From contig SWBL01000126.1 in the NCBI GenBank assembly GCA_024195585.1, positions 1 through 64,000 on the forward strand: 64,000 nucleotides of DNA, in the 5' to 3' direction. Both the position numbers and the translations under genes were made by a program. Each line of letters opens with the position of its first letter. The first letter of the stretch is position 1. The notes under the pieces were generated by a model that saw only the letters and a list, made by a program, of their open reading frames with translations, ran no database searches and was not told where the DNA came from. This DNA is from Aureobasidium sp. EXF-3400 (taxonomy: Eukaryota > Ascomycota > Dothideomycetes > Dothideales > Saccotheciaceae). This document shows, piece after piece, positions 10,933 through 21,341 of the stretch.

Positions 10933-11948
10933 ATGAAGGATCTCACCACCGAGAACATCACAGAGAATGTTCATGCCATCAACAAACAGTGTACGAACCC
11001 AAGGACAAGATACATATTTGAACGTCTGGTATCACATCTGCATGATTTCGCTAGAGAGACACGACTTTCGACAGATGAGTGGATGACTGGACTGGACTTC
11101 TTGACAGATGTTGGCCAGATCAGCACCGACCTGAGAAGGGAGATGATCCTACTGTCAGACACTTTGGGGTTGAGCGCCTTAGTTGACTCTATCGATCATC
11201 CACGCACTGGAAAATCGACCGAGGGAACCGTGCTTGGCCCTTTCCATACTCACGATGCACGCGAGGTGGAAAATGGTTATGCTATTCACAAGGATCCTGA
11301 TGGAACCCCTCTGCTCGTCCTCTGCACTGTCAAAGATACCGAAGGCAACCCGCTCGAAGGTGTCCAGATTGATGTATGGGAAGGCGATTCACATGGAAAT
11401 TATGACGTTCAATATCCAGACAGGGATGGGCCAGATGGCAGAGGTATCTTGTTCTCCAAGAAAGATGGAACTTTTTGGTTCAAGGCGGTGAAGCCTGTCT
11501 CCTACCCGATACCAATGGATGGGCCTGTCTTCAGCATGCTTCAGATGTTGGGCAGGCATCCCAACCGTCCCGGCCATGTTCATTTCCTGCTGAAGAAAGA
11601 CAGTTTCGATCCTCTAATCACGTAAGTTCTGGTAACAACAGTCAAGCTTCATCCAATTGCTGACAGACATGCAGTGCTTTGTATCCCCGTGGCGACCCAT
11701 ACGAGGCTTCTGATCCAGTGTTCGGAGTCAAAGAATCGCTCATTGTGGACCTGTCGAAGGTGACAGACCCGGAGATGGCCAGGAAGTACGGTGTTGAGGA
11801 AGGCACGGCTCTTTTGACTTACGACTTCGTGCTTGTGACGGTGAAGGAAACACTGAAGCTGCGCAAGGCGAAAGCCGAAGAAGCCATCAAGAAGATGGGA
11901 AGAAGCATGGAAGATTTTCAAGGCCTGCCCATATTAGATGTCGATTGA
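10933..11948 (+). CDS. Intradiol ring-cleavage dioxygenase (catechol / hydroxyquinol 1,2-dioxygenase type)
   Basis: A non-heme Fe(III) enzyme that opens catechol-type rings between the two hydroxyls to give muconates or maleylacetate. Two exons (10933-11621, 11675-11948, intron 53 bp) give 320 aa. An N-terminal helical dimerisation region with SSTEGTVLGPFH-like sequence (STEGTVLGPFHTHDA) precedes the beta core (VDVWEGDSHGNYDVQ, KPVSYPIPMDGP, RPGHVHFLL). The likely iron ligands are the Tyr of GNYD, the Tyr of SYPIP and both His of HVH, all present. Length and motifs fit the fungal hydroxyquinol/catechol 1,2-dioxygenases. Which ring substrate is used is not decided. The divergent P450 could supply a hydroxylated substrate. 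Confidence 0.9.
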
Positions 11949-14379
11949 TGATGCGGCAGACCCATGGCAACCATAGTGAAGTGTTTGCCTCATCTCGATG
12001 GATAGGGCAGTGTAGACTTATCAAATGCAGGGCGCTGACCTGTGAATTGGTCGAGACCAGATACTGTCACCTGTACACGCTACCTTGTACTCTGTGCTTG
12101 ATCAGTCACGGCACCTGAAAGACGAGCCGGATAACTAGTGTTGAAGTGTAAAATCGACGCAGGGCCACATGCTCCTGATCAACCACACGAAAGATGTCTC
12201 TCACTGCACCCCGCACTCTTACCCGCCTCGGTACCTGTTGAGACGGCTTTGTGTACCTGTCCGACCGAAAATTAGCTGCTCGTGGACTCGGGTGTGTTTG
12301 CGATATTCCACCCGTCGTCATCGTACTCGAAATGTGGGACAAGATGCGACGAGGATTCGAACGGGGGTTCCGGGGCATTGCATGCCCCGCCAAGGGGTCA
12401 CTTGGGTGGCCTGACAGCGCTGACGCAGTCGGACAGAGAATCCAAGGGTCGTCGCTGTTCAGACGATGGTGAAGATGAGGTTATTGCTTGTAGGTAACCT
12501 TCCTACTGGGAGAGACGGACCAATGGCAGGACGCGGAAGATGGAGCGGATAGAAGTATAAGAGTGGTTTGCACCACCTCTGGTGGTCGAGGACGAGTCGG
12601 TTAGCGCCGAGGGAAGTGGCTGATTGAGGGCACGAGACCCCGCCCAAAGAGAGCAGTTGCGCCGCCTCCGCATTTCGTTCACGTCTGGCGCCTTCCTTAT
12701 GTAGTTCGTTCGAGCCTGCGTGTGACTACATATTTTCTCTCCACCATCCAGACCTCGTCTGTTCCGATCCATTACAAAGAACAAATCCATTCTCAAGCTC
12801 AAGTACCTACCTCCTCGCGCCGGACAGTCTTGTTGTCGACGGTCTCGCCCGATCATAAGGTGATCGGCGTCCTGCATCATCATCCTCCGAAGTCTCCCCC
12901 ACAACAAGGGGCCCGCACAATCCAGAACATCTGTTCATTTCGCCCACCTTCCAAAGCGGAGTCGCTTCGCAGTCTTATTTCACGAGTCTTCGCCGGTCTC
13001 AAAATCAACTGAAGCCAACCTCCAGATCCAAGACTGGAATCATCCGACGATCAGTTTGCTGACCCGAGCCCCACGTGGACGCGTTTCTCCACAAACATCG
13101 CAAATGAATCTTGGAGTGCCTTGCTTTGTACAGGACCAACTCCATAGAGACTGTCTGCTGTAACCCGGAAGGAAAGACCATGAGACTGTGACCAAGGCGT
13201 TAATTCGAATCTGTAAGCATATAACTAGCCCTGGAGTTCCAAGTCCAAGTCGTTCTTCAAGGATCTTGCGACCGTGGGAGGGCCGTTCGCTGACTGACGA
13301 CAGGTATTTGAGAAGCTTTTACACGACCTGTTTATGTTACAAATATTCCCCTTTCCACTTTTTAATACTGTTTCGCTTAAGTCGAGACAACCAAGATCAA
13401 TAGGTGAGATTGTCTCGCATTGTCCAACATCGAGTTCGCCAGCACACTCGATCATGGAACTGACATGTACTGCTTAGATACAATCGATAGATAGAAGGAA
13501 AAGGGCTCGGATACAGGCACTACAAGCAATTGTTAGGTATGTTACATTTCCTGTCCTACCTCTCGGAGTAGCAGTTGGAAACTCATGATCGTGGCTGTAT
13601 GTCCCGCTTTGGCCTCGAGATCTTGTTGCCCAGGGCTTGGGATGTACAGCGCAAACGCGACAGGGTGGAGCGTGATTCTCTCGGAGCTCTGTTCTTGGAT
13701 CCATCTCTGACACTGATTCGATGCTCAGAACATCTCACGAACCGATCTTTTTCTTACACGCGACCTTCAACTTCTCTCACTAGGCAAGTTTCCATACGTG
13801 TTGGCGCGAGTCTTTGTTGCCAGCGTTTGCTTTCACATCCTGCAACAACGCAGAGCCGGTGACTACTTTGCTGGCGTTTTACTCGTGAGTTCTCTTCCCT
13901 TCACATGCCATCGACCTTGCTTCAAATGTGAGGTCTTGCCTGTTTTGGCGGACTCGACGTCGAATGTGTACCTACCACGACGACTCGACGTCTAATGGGG
14001 CATCACCTGAAACCCGAAGTCATGCAAATGGCAGCTGACATGAATAGATCAGGCACCGTCGATTCGGGGACGACATCATTCTTTCCGCCTACCAATCAAA
14101 ACCTCGGCACATTGGCAGATTTGCCCTCTTCTTATCCAGCCATACTCCTGTGCAACCTTGCACGACGCGAAACCGCCTACTTGACAGCTCTCTCTGAGTA
14201 TTTCAAGATTTATTACGCTTCCACGAGCCATCGACATATTCTTTGTCTCACATCACTGCAGCGTGATACGATTCCACCAGCTATAACCTCCTCTGATACT
14301 TCACTTTAGCTCACTGAACTTCTTCCCTATCAGAAACACTAACCATCTACCTCATAACCACGACAAAATAACCATCACC
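11949..14379. other. Long gene-free stretch, partly the leader of the PSP1-type gene
   Basis: About 2.4 kb without a supportable gene. From about 12700 the plus strand is pyrimidine-rich, like fungal 5' leaders. It contains several upstream ATGs, notably an open frame at 13995-14309 (104 codons, no domain) and a GTGAGT donor-like site near 13891. A perfect 7-bp hairpin lies at 12372-12388. A long leader, possibly with introns, feeding the gene at 14380 is my inference. Confidence 0.4.
12372..12388. repeat. Perfect short inverted repeat
   Basis: GGGGCAT-TGC-ATGCCCC, a 7-bp stem with a 3-nt loop in non-coding sequence. No T-run follows, and it is not near a recognisable gene end. Confidence 0.5.
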
Positions 14380-16881
14380 ATGGCAGCTAGCACTGTCAAT
14401 CGCTCAAGCTTTGGTCCCACTGCTATCAGAACTGACAAGATCAAGTTCGGACGCTCAACGCCTGATTCTGAGGCTTTCGCATCTTCAGAGGATGAGCCTG
14501 AGCTCTCTCACTCTGCTTCCTCAGTGACTGTGCGCCCAACTGCCGCAACAAGCATCCGCAGATCCTCGTTTCTCAGCGAAATCAAATCAGGAGACCTGAG
14601 GAAGCCATCTATCACTGGCGCTATTATGCCTCCCAATGGCTCACAACCTTCGACGCCATCTGCCGAACACAATTCGTGGACCTTCGGATCGGCTCTAGGC
14701 CGCGTCCCTTCCAATGGCTCGAATGGTGGCGCATGGGCTGCTCCGAACTCGATTTGGGGAGCTGATCGACGAGACTTGCCGCTTCGATTGGGCGAGGGAT
14801 CACCCGCTCCATACCTTCCTCAGCCAAGCCCGGGTGTCATGGATTCCACCGAGTCGTTCCCTTTCAACATCCCACTGCAACCTATTCTCAAAACTCACAG
14901 ATCTCAGTCCTACTCGGTTGGACAACTCGACACTGAAGTGGGTCCCCAGAGCCCTGGTGCAGTAGGCACACCTTCAAGAGCGCGCGCCGGCATCCCTGGC
15001 TCTCAGTACCGCCCTATGCGCCCGAGCGGTCTCGGTGAAACCATCTATGCCGAAGGCAGACCTTTGGGACAGCTGAGTGAAGTCGAAGATGACGAAGGAC
15101 CCGATCAGGGAGTCCTTCTTGCCAATCCCAGAGCACGTCAGGATCCGATGTCAGATGTCAGCAACGCATTGTTACGCCAGGCAACTCACGAAAGCGCACG
15201 CGCAAAGCATGGATCCGCCTCGCTGGGTCCTTCAGCTGCCGAAGAAGTTCGTCGCTCCATGTCTGACAACTATGCACAAACTGGTGCAGAGTTCGCCATA
15301 GAAGATGACGACTCTGAACAGCTCTACTCAGGAAGACCTCTCAATCTTAGTCAATCCATGGCTCAAGACAGCACTCATCGCGGCATGTGGTCTACTTCTC
15401 TCGGCTTTGGAATGGACGATATGACTCAAAGTAGAAGGCATTCACTGGCAGACATTCCAACTCGTCGCGGATCACTTGTTGGTGTATCACCTGGTTCCGG
15501 TCAAGGATACAACAGCGTTGGTTCAGCTTTGGGCATGCTGCCTCTCGGAGCAGAAAATGGCAACAATGGTAGTACTCGTTCGGATCACCGCCAAATGTCT
15601 CATGATCTCGAGACAAATATGACAGAGTCCGACATGCAACACAGAGCCTACGCGCAAAACTACTTCTCGGGTGCAGCTACTGCTCACAGAAATCGTGCCG
15701 AGTCGACTAGCCTCATGATGAACAACAGCCCATACTCAACAGCCGGGTCTGCAGGTGGTGCTTTTGGCCGTCAGGGATGGAGTGCTCCGCTCTACATCGT
15801 CACCTTCAAGTGTTCGAGATCTGGTATTTTCTACATCCATGAAGGCACAGGCCTCGATGTCAAGGAAGGCGATTTGGTCATTGTCGAAGCAGATCGTGGT
15901 CAGGACCTGGGAACCGTCACTCACGCCAAGATTGACTGGCCCAGAGCAAAGGAAGCCCTGGAAAAGTCAGGAGAAGATCATTACAAATGGTTGATGATGT
16001 TCTCGCGTCACAACCTTGCCTTGACTGACTCAGAAACACGCGGCCTTATGGCCTCGAATGGCGCAGATCATGGCAGCATGCCCAGAGATAGACCCCTAGA
16101 CGAGTACCCACCTGGTATGGGCGGACCCCCAGAACTGCCACAAGAGCCCACCAAGCCGAAGATGATCAAACGTCTCGCTCAACCACATGAGATCGCGAAT
16201 CTACGCGAGAAAGAAGGAAACGAAGCGAAGGCCAAGAGGATCGCTCAGCAGAAGGCTAACGAGCACAACCTCAAGATGGAGATCCTTGACGCCGAGTTCC
16301 AGCTTGATTGGAAGAAGCTCACCTTCTACTTCTACTCTACTGAGTACATCAACTTCAACCTTCTGGTAGGAGATCTGTTCAAGATCTACAAGACGCGTAT
16401 CTGGCTATCGGCCATCAATCCTGCCGCTTTCCGCTCGCGTTCAAACCAGCCGCCCAGCTCCATCGGCCCCGGTGCCATTCAGCCTGGCGCTTCACCCAGA
16501 ACCATGAACCCTACGGCATCTTCCTTCTTCGTGCCTCGTGCTGCAGGTCGCCCAAATTATGCCGATGATGTGACAGGCGCAGCTCCTCAGGCATATCAGG
16601 AAAGTCCAATGAGCCAGGCTCAGATGCAAGGACAAACAGGATCGCGTGGCGGTTTTGGCAGGCCAGCTTTCTTCGGCTCGACTGGCTTCCCTGGTGCTTC
16701 CGAACAGCCCTGGTACATGCCGGTTGGGTCCTATGGGCAGCAGCCATTCGAGGCACCCTATGGCAGCACCCCCTCGCCTTCGCACGAACTGGCTTCCAGA
16801 CCTGCTCCAGCGTTTGGCCAGAGTCTTCTGAGAAATGGCAGCCGTCAAACACGTCCTGGCGACTTCGGTCAGCTGCGCTAG
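14380..16881 (+). CDS. PSP1 C-terminal domain protein
   Basis: An unspliced 833-aa protein starting in a CACCATGG context. Residues 1 to about 465 are low complexity, rich in Ser/Pro/Gly, with many potential phosphorylation sites. The PSP1 domain spans roughly residues 470-690: PLYIVTFKCSRSGIFYIHEG, GDLVIVEADRGQDLGTV, then EILDAEFQLDWKKLTFYFY and NFNLLVGDLFKIYKTRIW. The last two blocks are the hallmark shared with yeast Psp1/YLR177W and bacterial YaaT-like proteins. The C-terminal tail is Gly/Pro/Gln-rich. In yeast, Psp1 was found as a high-copy suppressor of DNA polymerase alpha mutants, but its biochemical role is unsettled, so none is assigned here. The gene-free region upstream may be its long leader. 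Confidence 0.9.
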   Translation: MAASTVNRSSFGPTAIRTDKIKFGRSTPDSEAFASSEDEPELSHSASSVTVRPTAATSIRRSSFLSEIKSGDLRKPSITGAIMPPNGSQPSTPSAEHNSWTFGSALGRVPSNGSNGGAWAAPNSIWGADRRDLPLRLGEGSPAPYLPQPSPGVMDSTESFPFNIPLQPILKTHRSQSYSVGQLDTEVGPQSPGAVGTPSRARAGIPGSQYRPMRPSGLGETIYAEGRPLGQLSEVEDDEGPDQGVLLANPRARQDPMSDVSNALLRQATHESARAKHGSASLGPSAAEEVRRSMSDNYAQTGAEFAIEDDDSEQLYSGRPLNLSQSMAQDSTHRGMWSTSLGFGMDDMTQSRRHSLADIPTRRGSLVGVSPGSGQGYNSVGSALGMLPLGAENGNNGSTRSDHRQMSHDLETNMTESDMQHRAYAQNYFSGAATAHRNRAESTSLMMNNSPYSTAGSAGGAFGRQGWSAPLYIVTFKCSRSGIFYIHEGTGLDVKEGDLVIVEADRGQDLGTVTHAKIDWPRAKEALEKSGEDHYKWLMMFSRHNLALTDSETRGLMASNGADHGSMPRDRPLDEYPPGMGGPPELPQEPTKPKMIKRLAQPHEIANLREKEGNEAKAKRIAQQKANEHNLKMEILDAEFQLDWKKLTFYFYSTEYINFNLLVGDLFKIYKTRIWLSAINPAAFRSRSNQPPSSIGPGAIQPGASPRTMNPTASSFFVPRAAGRPNYADDVTGAAPQAYQESPMSQAQMQGQTGSRGGFGRPAFFGSTGFPGASEQPWYMPVGSYGQQPFEAPYGSTPSPSHELASRPAPAFGQSLLRNGSRQTRPGDFGQLR

Positions 16882-17404
16882 AAGCCTTGCTCTACGAGCC
16901 GCGTTGGTATTCAAGCTGTTCTCGACGGTCTTGATCAAAGCAAGGGCCTATAGCATATACTGGGCACAACGAACGATAACACGAAAACAGAAAAAAAAGG
17001 CGATGATCGCAGATGGCAAATAACGAATGGGTAGAAAGGGCTTACACGGAGAAGGAAGTAGCTGGAGCTGGGCATTTCATTTCTTCCACAGGAACTTGAT
17101 TATTCAGTCTTGATTTTTGATAATTCCAAGAGAGGCAGAAGAGGTTACAACGGGACTACGGACAGCAGACGTGGGATAAGGCAGTAAAGTTTGTATCGAT
17201 AAACTCAGATAGCCCTTGATCGTTTGAGAATTGAGACTGCAGAGATTGCTTTCGGACAAAGACGTGTCGGTGTTGAAGAAGGTGCGGTGCAGCGTGCCTA
17301 CCTAAGGAGGAGTAGACTCCAGGATTTCTTTGATCACTCGCGTCTGTTGTCCTGCACCAACAGCTTAATTAGGAAAAATCAGCGACACAAACCACGAAGA
17401 CACA
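16882..17404. other. Intergenic, no gene seen
   Basis: 3' UTR of the PSP1-type gene with an A-run near 16990, followed by the promoter of the next gene. No further gene is supported. Confidence 0.5.
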
Positions 17405-18342
17405 ATGATCAGAGGCAAACGCAAGGCCGAAGGTGTTTGTTCCACGACAGTACAAGACAAGCTGAATGCTGACATTTGGACGCAGCCACACAATCACCAG
17501 AAAGCAGATCGTCCAAGCGCAGAGCAGATGGCGATGAAGTCGACATGCATAGCGCATCCGAAGAGGAAGAAGACATGGGACGCCTCGAGAGCCAGCAGAT
17601 GATGTTGATGGCTGGCAATCTCAAGCACAAAGATGATGGCTGGCTTGACAAGATGCACGGCGAAGTAAACAAGGACGACGAGTTTTTCAACCAAATGCTT
17701 GACGACAAAGAGCGCGAGCTGTAAGCTGTCGCAATCCTTCTTTCGCTAGACTTGATCTGACATACCACCAGAGAAGATCTCGACTCGCAGTTCCATAACG
17801 ATATCCGCACCCTGCTCACTGACGTCCTCGGTGGGCCGGCTCCCAAGCAAAGAAAGGGTAATCCTACCCAAGACACCTTCTATCTCAAACCCGCATACGA
17901 GCACGCCCAACTTTTGTTCGCCAAATCCGAAAATCTGCTCAAGCAATACGATGTAATTGTCAAGTGCTTCGACAAGGGCAAAGAAGAACTGACCACCGAC
18001 CATCCCGACACTTTCGAGAAGGACAAGAATGACGTAGCTGAGATGCTACATGCTGGTCAAGAGCTTGCTCGCCGTCAGATCCAACAGGTCTTGAAGCGAC
18101 CTGACGACCAACAACCTGCACGTAACAAGACCAAACCTCTCGTCACCGACCAGAAGCTGGATGACGTGGCTGCAACGTTCAAGGTACTGCGCGACAAGAC
18201 CAAAGAACAAGAAGGTGATGTCGAGATGGAGCATGAGACCAGAATCGACATAATTGAAGGGGATGGTCTCTTCCCGATCGTCCACACCACCAAGAAGGGT
18301 GTCAGAAAGCTGGCCGGACATCTGCTTGCCGAAGAAGAATGA
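17405..18342 (+). CDS. Acidic, probably nuclear coiled-coil protein of unknown function
   Basis: Three exons (17405-17432, 17486-17720, 17772-18342) with 53- and 51-bp introns give 277 aa. The first exon is only 28 nt; its intron carries GTGTTTGT and GCTGACAT..CAG. The N-terminus has basic patches (MIRGKRKAE, SSKRR) like nuclear localisation signals, then an acidic stretch (SASEEEEDMG). Charged helices follow (WLDKMHGEVNKDDEFFNQML, LLFAKSENLLKQYDVIVKC, MLHAGQELARRQIQQVL). The C-terminus ends TTKKGVRKLAGHLLAEEE. The even codon use and clean splicing suggest a real conserved fungal gene, but I cannot name the family. Confidence 0.7.
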
Positions 18343-18795
18343 TTTGCTTCATGCTTGTCTATATTGCTGTCCGAACTTCCAGCAAATTTCCTACTCTTAC
18401 AGGCTCGACTCTTGAGTTACGCACACTACTCGCTTAACTTGCTGTCATCGATGCAGCTTTGCATGATGAGAAGAGGGAGATATGAAGGGAGCGCTGAGGT
18501 TGAGGCTCCTGTCGGGTAACCTTCTGTCGGATAACTTTCTATCGGGTAACCTTCCCGATGCATTCATGGTCCACAATGACGTTGCTCGCCCATCTCGGTA
18601 CACTGCCCCCCAACCTCATGCGGGACCTGTGATCCGATGGACCTCTTTATTACATATATCATTTGCTTTACCGTATCTTAGACTATCTCGCTCAATTATT
18701 CCGGATTATCGTCATTTAACCCAATTGCTTACTGCTCACACAACTGTTGAGCTTCAAAGCTACTTTGTATGCCCTTGCACTCGAGAGACTACAAC
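18343..18795. other. Intergenic with a small tandem repeat
   Basis: It separates the acidic-protein gene from the SDR. Three direct 15-bp repeats lie at 18512-18556. The frame at 18482-18871 overlaps the repeats and the next start, and has no domain. Confidence 0.5.
18512..18556 (+). repeat. Three tandem 15-bp units
   Basis: TCGGGTAACCTTCTG, TCGGATAACTTTCTA and TCGGGTAACCTTCCC lie head to tail. Unit 3 differs from unit 1 at two positions, and unit 2 differs at three. Confidence 0.8.
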
Positions 18796-19792
18796 ATGTC
18801 CGAACGCGCTGCTCTATCCGCTCGTGCCATTCCGTTTATGGAGCTCTCGAATGGCACAGATACCTCGCTGACTGCTCCACCGCCACCATTGCCACATTAC
18901 CTGAATGCCGAAGGAGGAGCTATGGCTCGTTTTGCCGTAGAAGGGAATGCTGTCAGTATGTAAACTCCAACACTGCTAAACACCCGAAAAGGATCATGAG
19001 CCTCGTATCTGAACAGCCTCAAATGCAAGCAAAAAATACTGATATTGAGCAGTCACAGGAGGGGCCGGCACCCTTGCCCTAGCAGCGGCACGAGCACTTC
19101 TGGAACACGGACTGGCCAATGTCTTCCTCTTCGACCTTCGCTCTACCTTTGATGCCTCGGATGACGCGATACAAGCTCTGCACAACGACTTTCCATCCTC
19201 AAAGGTCATCATTGAAACTGTCGATGTCACAGACGCCGAGAACGTCGATCGTGCTTTTGCTGCAGTGGCAACTAGAGGGTCCATCGATATACTGCTCTGC
19301 TTTGCTGGTGTGGTGGGTTGTCTACACGCCATTGAGATGACACCAGAGCAATGGCGCCGTACTATCGACATCAACACCACTGGCTCTTTTCTGTGTGCTC
19401 AAGCTGCGGCTAAGCAAATGCAACACCAAGGCACTGGAGGCAGTATTGTGTTTACAGCATCCATCAGCGGTCACCGTGTCAACTTCCCACAACCGCAAGC
19501 TGCGTATAATGTTAGCAAAGCTGCTGTTATCGCCATGAAGGATTCTCTGGCTGCGGAGTGGGCGAGATACGGTATCAGGGTTAACTCGATCAGTCCTGGA
19601 TATATGGATACGGTGTTGAATGAAGGTGCTGGATTAGAAGAGGCAAGAAATATTTGGGCGAGTAGGAATCCGATGGGTAGGATGGGGGCGGTGGGGGAGT
19701 TGGATGGGGTTGTGGTATTGTTGTGTTCGAAGGCGGGGTCGTACATCAATGGTGCTGATTTTGTGGTTGATGGTGGTGCGACTGTTTTCTAG
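18796..19792 (+). CDS. Short-chain dehydrogenase/reductase with an N-terminal extension
   Basis: Two exons (18796-18955, 19053-19792; intron 97 bp) give 299 aa. A 50-residue leader (MSERAALSARAIPF ... PPPPLPHYLN) precedes the Rossmann fold. The cofactor loop reads TGGAGTLA, replacing the last two glycines of TGxxxGxG. The NNAG position reads CFAG, the catalytic serine lies in FTASISG, and YNVSK supplies the catalytic pair. SPGYMDT and ADFVVDGG complete a classical SDR. The overall pattern resembles fungal polyol/sorbose reductase-type SDRs, but the substrate is not determined. The unusual TGGAGTL loop is seen in some sugar-alcohol SDRs and is not evidence of inactivity by itself. Confidence 0.85.
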
Positions 19793-20411
19793 GCGTGCTA
19801 GTCAGGTAAGTCTCGGTGATTGCAGATGAGGGTGTTGGCTTACCTTTGTCATTGACCAGATGGAAGCGAATTGAGAGGCCAAGTAGGAGAACTGGACCGG
19901 GCACCACGACATACAATACATCATTCCAAACAATACCAGCCATCACTGATGGTATAGTGCACAAGACGGGTGCCTAGTTTCAGCCAAGTTCAGGGGCGAA
20001 ACATTCCGCTACACCAAGTAACACGGATTTCATCATGCTCTCCCCATCTGATAGGTTGGCTGCTTTTGCTACTTATATACCCTCACTACTCTTGTGCACA
20101 GAAACCAGGACAGCCAACAACAAGAACATAGATCTACAGTTTCCCTCAAATCATGTTTCCTTGGCTACGGCTCTTAGTACAATACGATTTTGATTGTCAA
20201 TCGGGGTTGGTTGCAGTTTCCGCTTTCGTCTGATCACAACAAAGATGACTTTGTTGACGTTTGCGCGCATGCGCTTTCTTTGTCAACCGTTTACTCACAC
20301 GCTCATTGCTGACTGTCCCAGAAAGAAAAGTAGTCACGACTGGTTTGCTGTTTCTCAGTGTTTCTTCTGCAGAAAGACAGTTCCTCCAAAGCTAGACTGA
20401 GTTGTGGAATC
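19793..20411. other. Intergenic, left boundary of the accessory island
   Basis: Contains a TATATA-like box at about 20073-20079 and short frames only. The GTG-initiated extension of the next frame (20358-20411) is not credited because an ATG follows at 20412. Confidence 0.45.
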
Positions 20412-21170
20412 ATGCTGCCCGATTTGTCTTTGAGCCACAACTCTAGCCCAGATACTCCGCAACCACAGCTCCCAAGCTTCTCAGCATTCCAAAGACTCCC
20501 CACGGAACTGAGAATCCTCATCTGCAAGAATGCAGTAACAAGCTCTGAACCCATCGATCTCAGTAAACGAGTCAATCAAAGACTCCCCGAAGTCACGCAT
20601 GTTTCAAAGTTCTTCTACACCGAAGGCAACAAACCCTACTACCGTGAGAATGTCTTTCTCCTCCCATTGCCCAGTCGACTTACCCGCGAAGAGAACGTAC
20701 ATCTAGATCAATGGCTTTGCAACTCTGCGACAACTGCTTTGTGTAAGAAGATGAGCAAGATTGTCGTTCAAGTATCTCTGCCACCGGACAGATCGAGCCT
20801 TGCCAATCTGATTCTCCTGGCTACACATTTTCAAAGCATGTCCAGCAAAGAAGCCAGGAAGACGGTCAAGCTACAACCATCCATCACAGTGCCGGCCGAA
20901 CTAGAGACGATCATGCCAGTACCTTCTGTGGCTACAGAACTGGAAGCTCATGTCTCAGAAGCTTTTTGGAATGTGTTTGATGGCAGTCTACACGATTTCG
21001 CCAGGGGCACATATAAGATTGACGGGGTCGATGAGGAAGAGATGGAGATGAATGCCGGTGTACCTCTTCTTGAGCGATCTGTCGCTCTTGGACGAATCTG
21101 CGAAGAGCTGTGGCTAGCGATCATGAGCGTATGGGCTCCTGATTCCTCAAACCTCGACGGGCTACACTGA
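20412..21170 (+). CDS. 2EXR-like (F-box-like) domain protein
   Basis: A single exon of 252 aa from the first ATG. The N-terminal block FQRLPTELRILICKNAV..EPIDL is the 2EXR/F-box-like signature (F..LP.ELR..I) common in expanded ascomycete families. The rest is variable (WLCNSATTALCKKMSKIVVQ, EAFWNVFDG) and matches nothing I can name. The block LP(x)nI(x)nEPIDL recurs in the protein at 22476 (LPYDVKQKIYRLLLADAEPIDI), which suggests shared ancestry of these island genes. No function is assigned. Confidence 0.7.
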   Translation: MLPDLSLSHNSSPDTPQPQLPSFSAFQRLPTELRILICKNAVTSSEPIDLSKRVNQRLPEVTHVSKFFYTEGNKPYYRENVFLLPLPSRLTREENVHLDQWLCNSATTALCKKMSKIVVQVSLPPDRSSLANLILLATHFQSMSSKEARKTVKLQPSITVPAELETIMPVPSVATELEAHVSEAFWNVFDGSLHDFARGTYKIDGVDEEEMEMNAGVPLLERSVALGRICEELWLAIMSVWAPDSSNLDGLH

Positions 21171-21341
21171 GTTGATCTTCAGGGGCCTTTCCGAGTGAAG
21201 TTCGCCCTTCTGAAGTTGAATCCTTTGCCAGCAAACACCCATTTCTCTAAGGATTCTCTTGGCATATGACGATCTGATCCTGATCAATGTACACTATGAT
21301 GCCATGGTGGGTCTACGTGACAGTCATGGAGGTGAAAGGGA

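Noticed and set aside
12340..12400. TTCGAAC near 12357 resembling a tRNA T-loop
   Set aside because: Neither strand gives a 5-bp T-stem, acceptor stem or D-arm around it. The palindromic TTCGAA alone is not evidence.
12503..12907. 134-codon minus-strand frame
   Set aside because: Arg-rich, domain-free and antisense to a pyrimidine-rich leader-like region; codon use does not look coding.
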